Origin: an uncultured Bacillota bacterium
GTDB lineage: Bacteria; Bacillota_I; Bacilli_A; RF39; UBA660
Length of the DNA: 40,067 nucleotides
Direction: 5' to 3'
Assembly (NCBI GenBank): GCA_947168865.1
Contig: CAMVNN010000006.1
Location: 1-40,067 of the forward strand
In this document: positions 39,991-40,067 of the stretch, piece after piece
Layout: each line of letters begins with the position of its first letter
How positions within the stretch are numbered: position 1 is the stretch's first letter
Translations under genes and position numbers: made by a program
Notes under the pieces: generated by a model
Seen by the model: the letters and a program-made list of their open reading frames with translations, nothing else
Database searches by the model: none
Told to the model about the DNA's origin: nothing

Positions 39991-40067
39991 TGGCGCCTCA
40001 AGTAGGACTCGAACCTACGACCCCTTGATTAACAGTCAAGTGCTCTAACCGACTGAGCTATTGAGGC
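39991..40067 (-). tRNA. tRNA-Asn (GTT anticodon)
   Basis: A complete 77-nt tRNA on the minus strand. The acceptor stem GCCTCAA / TTGAGGC is followed by G and an encoded CCA. D-arm, anticodon stem CTTGA / TCAAG with loop CTGTTAA (anticodon GTT) and a T-arm with GGTTCGAGTCC are intact. It ends at the window edge, so its own promoter is outside. Confidence 0.95.

Noticed and set aside
1..40067. CRISPR array, insertion sequence, prophage or restriction/defence island
   Set aside because: No regularly spaced repeats, transposase, integrase, terminal repeats or phage structural genes were seen; base composition is uniform.
1..40067. Mycoplasma-type code with UGA as tryptophan
   Set aside because: UGA ends several clear genes (18635, 19085, the 53-aa peptide) and none of the conserved proteins needs an internal UGA.

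Overview
This window is very AT-rich and densely packed. It uses the standard bacterial code (UGA ends several genes, for example the Fur regulator and the small NrdD partner). The content points to a small-genome, anaerobic, low-GC Gram-positive bacterium of the Bacilli/Erysipelotrichia/RF39-like kind. The reasons are a T-box-controlled valS, an oxygen-sensitive class III ribonucleotide reductase, YutD, YunB and BofA homologues, AdcABC/Znu-type zinc uptake and PASTA-bearing envelope proteins. Taxonomy is inferred from gene content only. Almost every gene is on the minus strand; the plus strand carries only a zinc-ribbon membrane protein (228-770) and hpt (19841-20407).

Layout. 1-800: 5' end of an XRE-type regulator (minus, runs off the edge) and a divergent zinc-ribbon/OB-like membrane protein. 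800-3.5 kb: two overlapping FAD-dependent oxidoreductases. 3.5-6.6 kb: NUDIX hydrolase, DUF2974 alpha/beta hydrolase and DUF4153 membrane protein in one operon. 6.6-8.0 kb: a YcxB-like protein, a 46-residue metallothionein-like peptide, CutA and BofA. 8.1-13.5 kb: a MacB/FtsX-type ABC transporter fusion, a dUTPase-like protein and an acyl-CoA synthetase. 13.6-16.2 kb: a YibE/F pair and a DUF975 protein. 16.2-19.0 kb: a Fur-family regulator with a perfect 25-bp palindromic operator and a zinc ABC transporter. 19.1-22.6 kb: a six-TM protein, hpt and a surface-polymer acyltransferase with one active and one degenerate SGNH domain. 22.7-25.0 kb: two unrecognised proteins, a peptidase E remnant and RlmD. 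25-31.5 kb: an envelope cluster with two paralogous anchored proteins that carry different C39-like cysteine peptidase domains, YutD, a DUF4015 glycosidase-like protein and YunB. 31.6-34.6 kb: nrdG, a separate 53-aa glycyl-radical peptide and nrdD. 34.9-37.1 kb: a prepilin-like secreted protein and a PASTA-polysaccharide deacetylase fusion. 37.2-40.07 kb: valS with its T-box leader, then tRNA-Asn.

The genes that belong together are: metal handling (the Fur regulator with its zinc ABC transporter, and possibly CutA with the metallothionein-like peptide); envelope work (OatA-like acyltransferase, DUF4015, two C39-like proteins, PASTA-NodB, prepilin-like protein); and nucleotide supply (NrdD/NrdG, dUTPase, hpt). 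Intergenic regions are very short and follow a repeated plan: terminator hairpin (often containing or touching the stop codon), then an extended -10 box (TGnTATAAT), then a GGTGA-type ribosome binding site. The most unusual items are the split NrdD, the pseudo-SGNH domain, the Cys-rich repeat peptide, the twin C39-like scaffolds and the peptidase E remnant. I saw no CRISPR array, insertion sequence, prophage or defence system.
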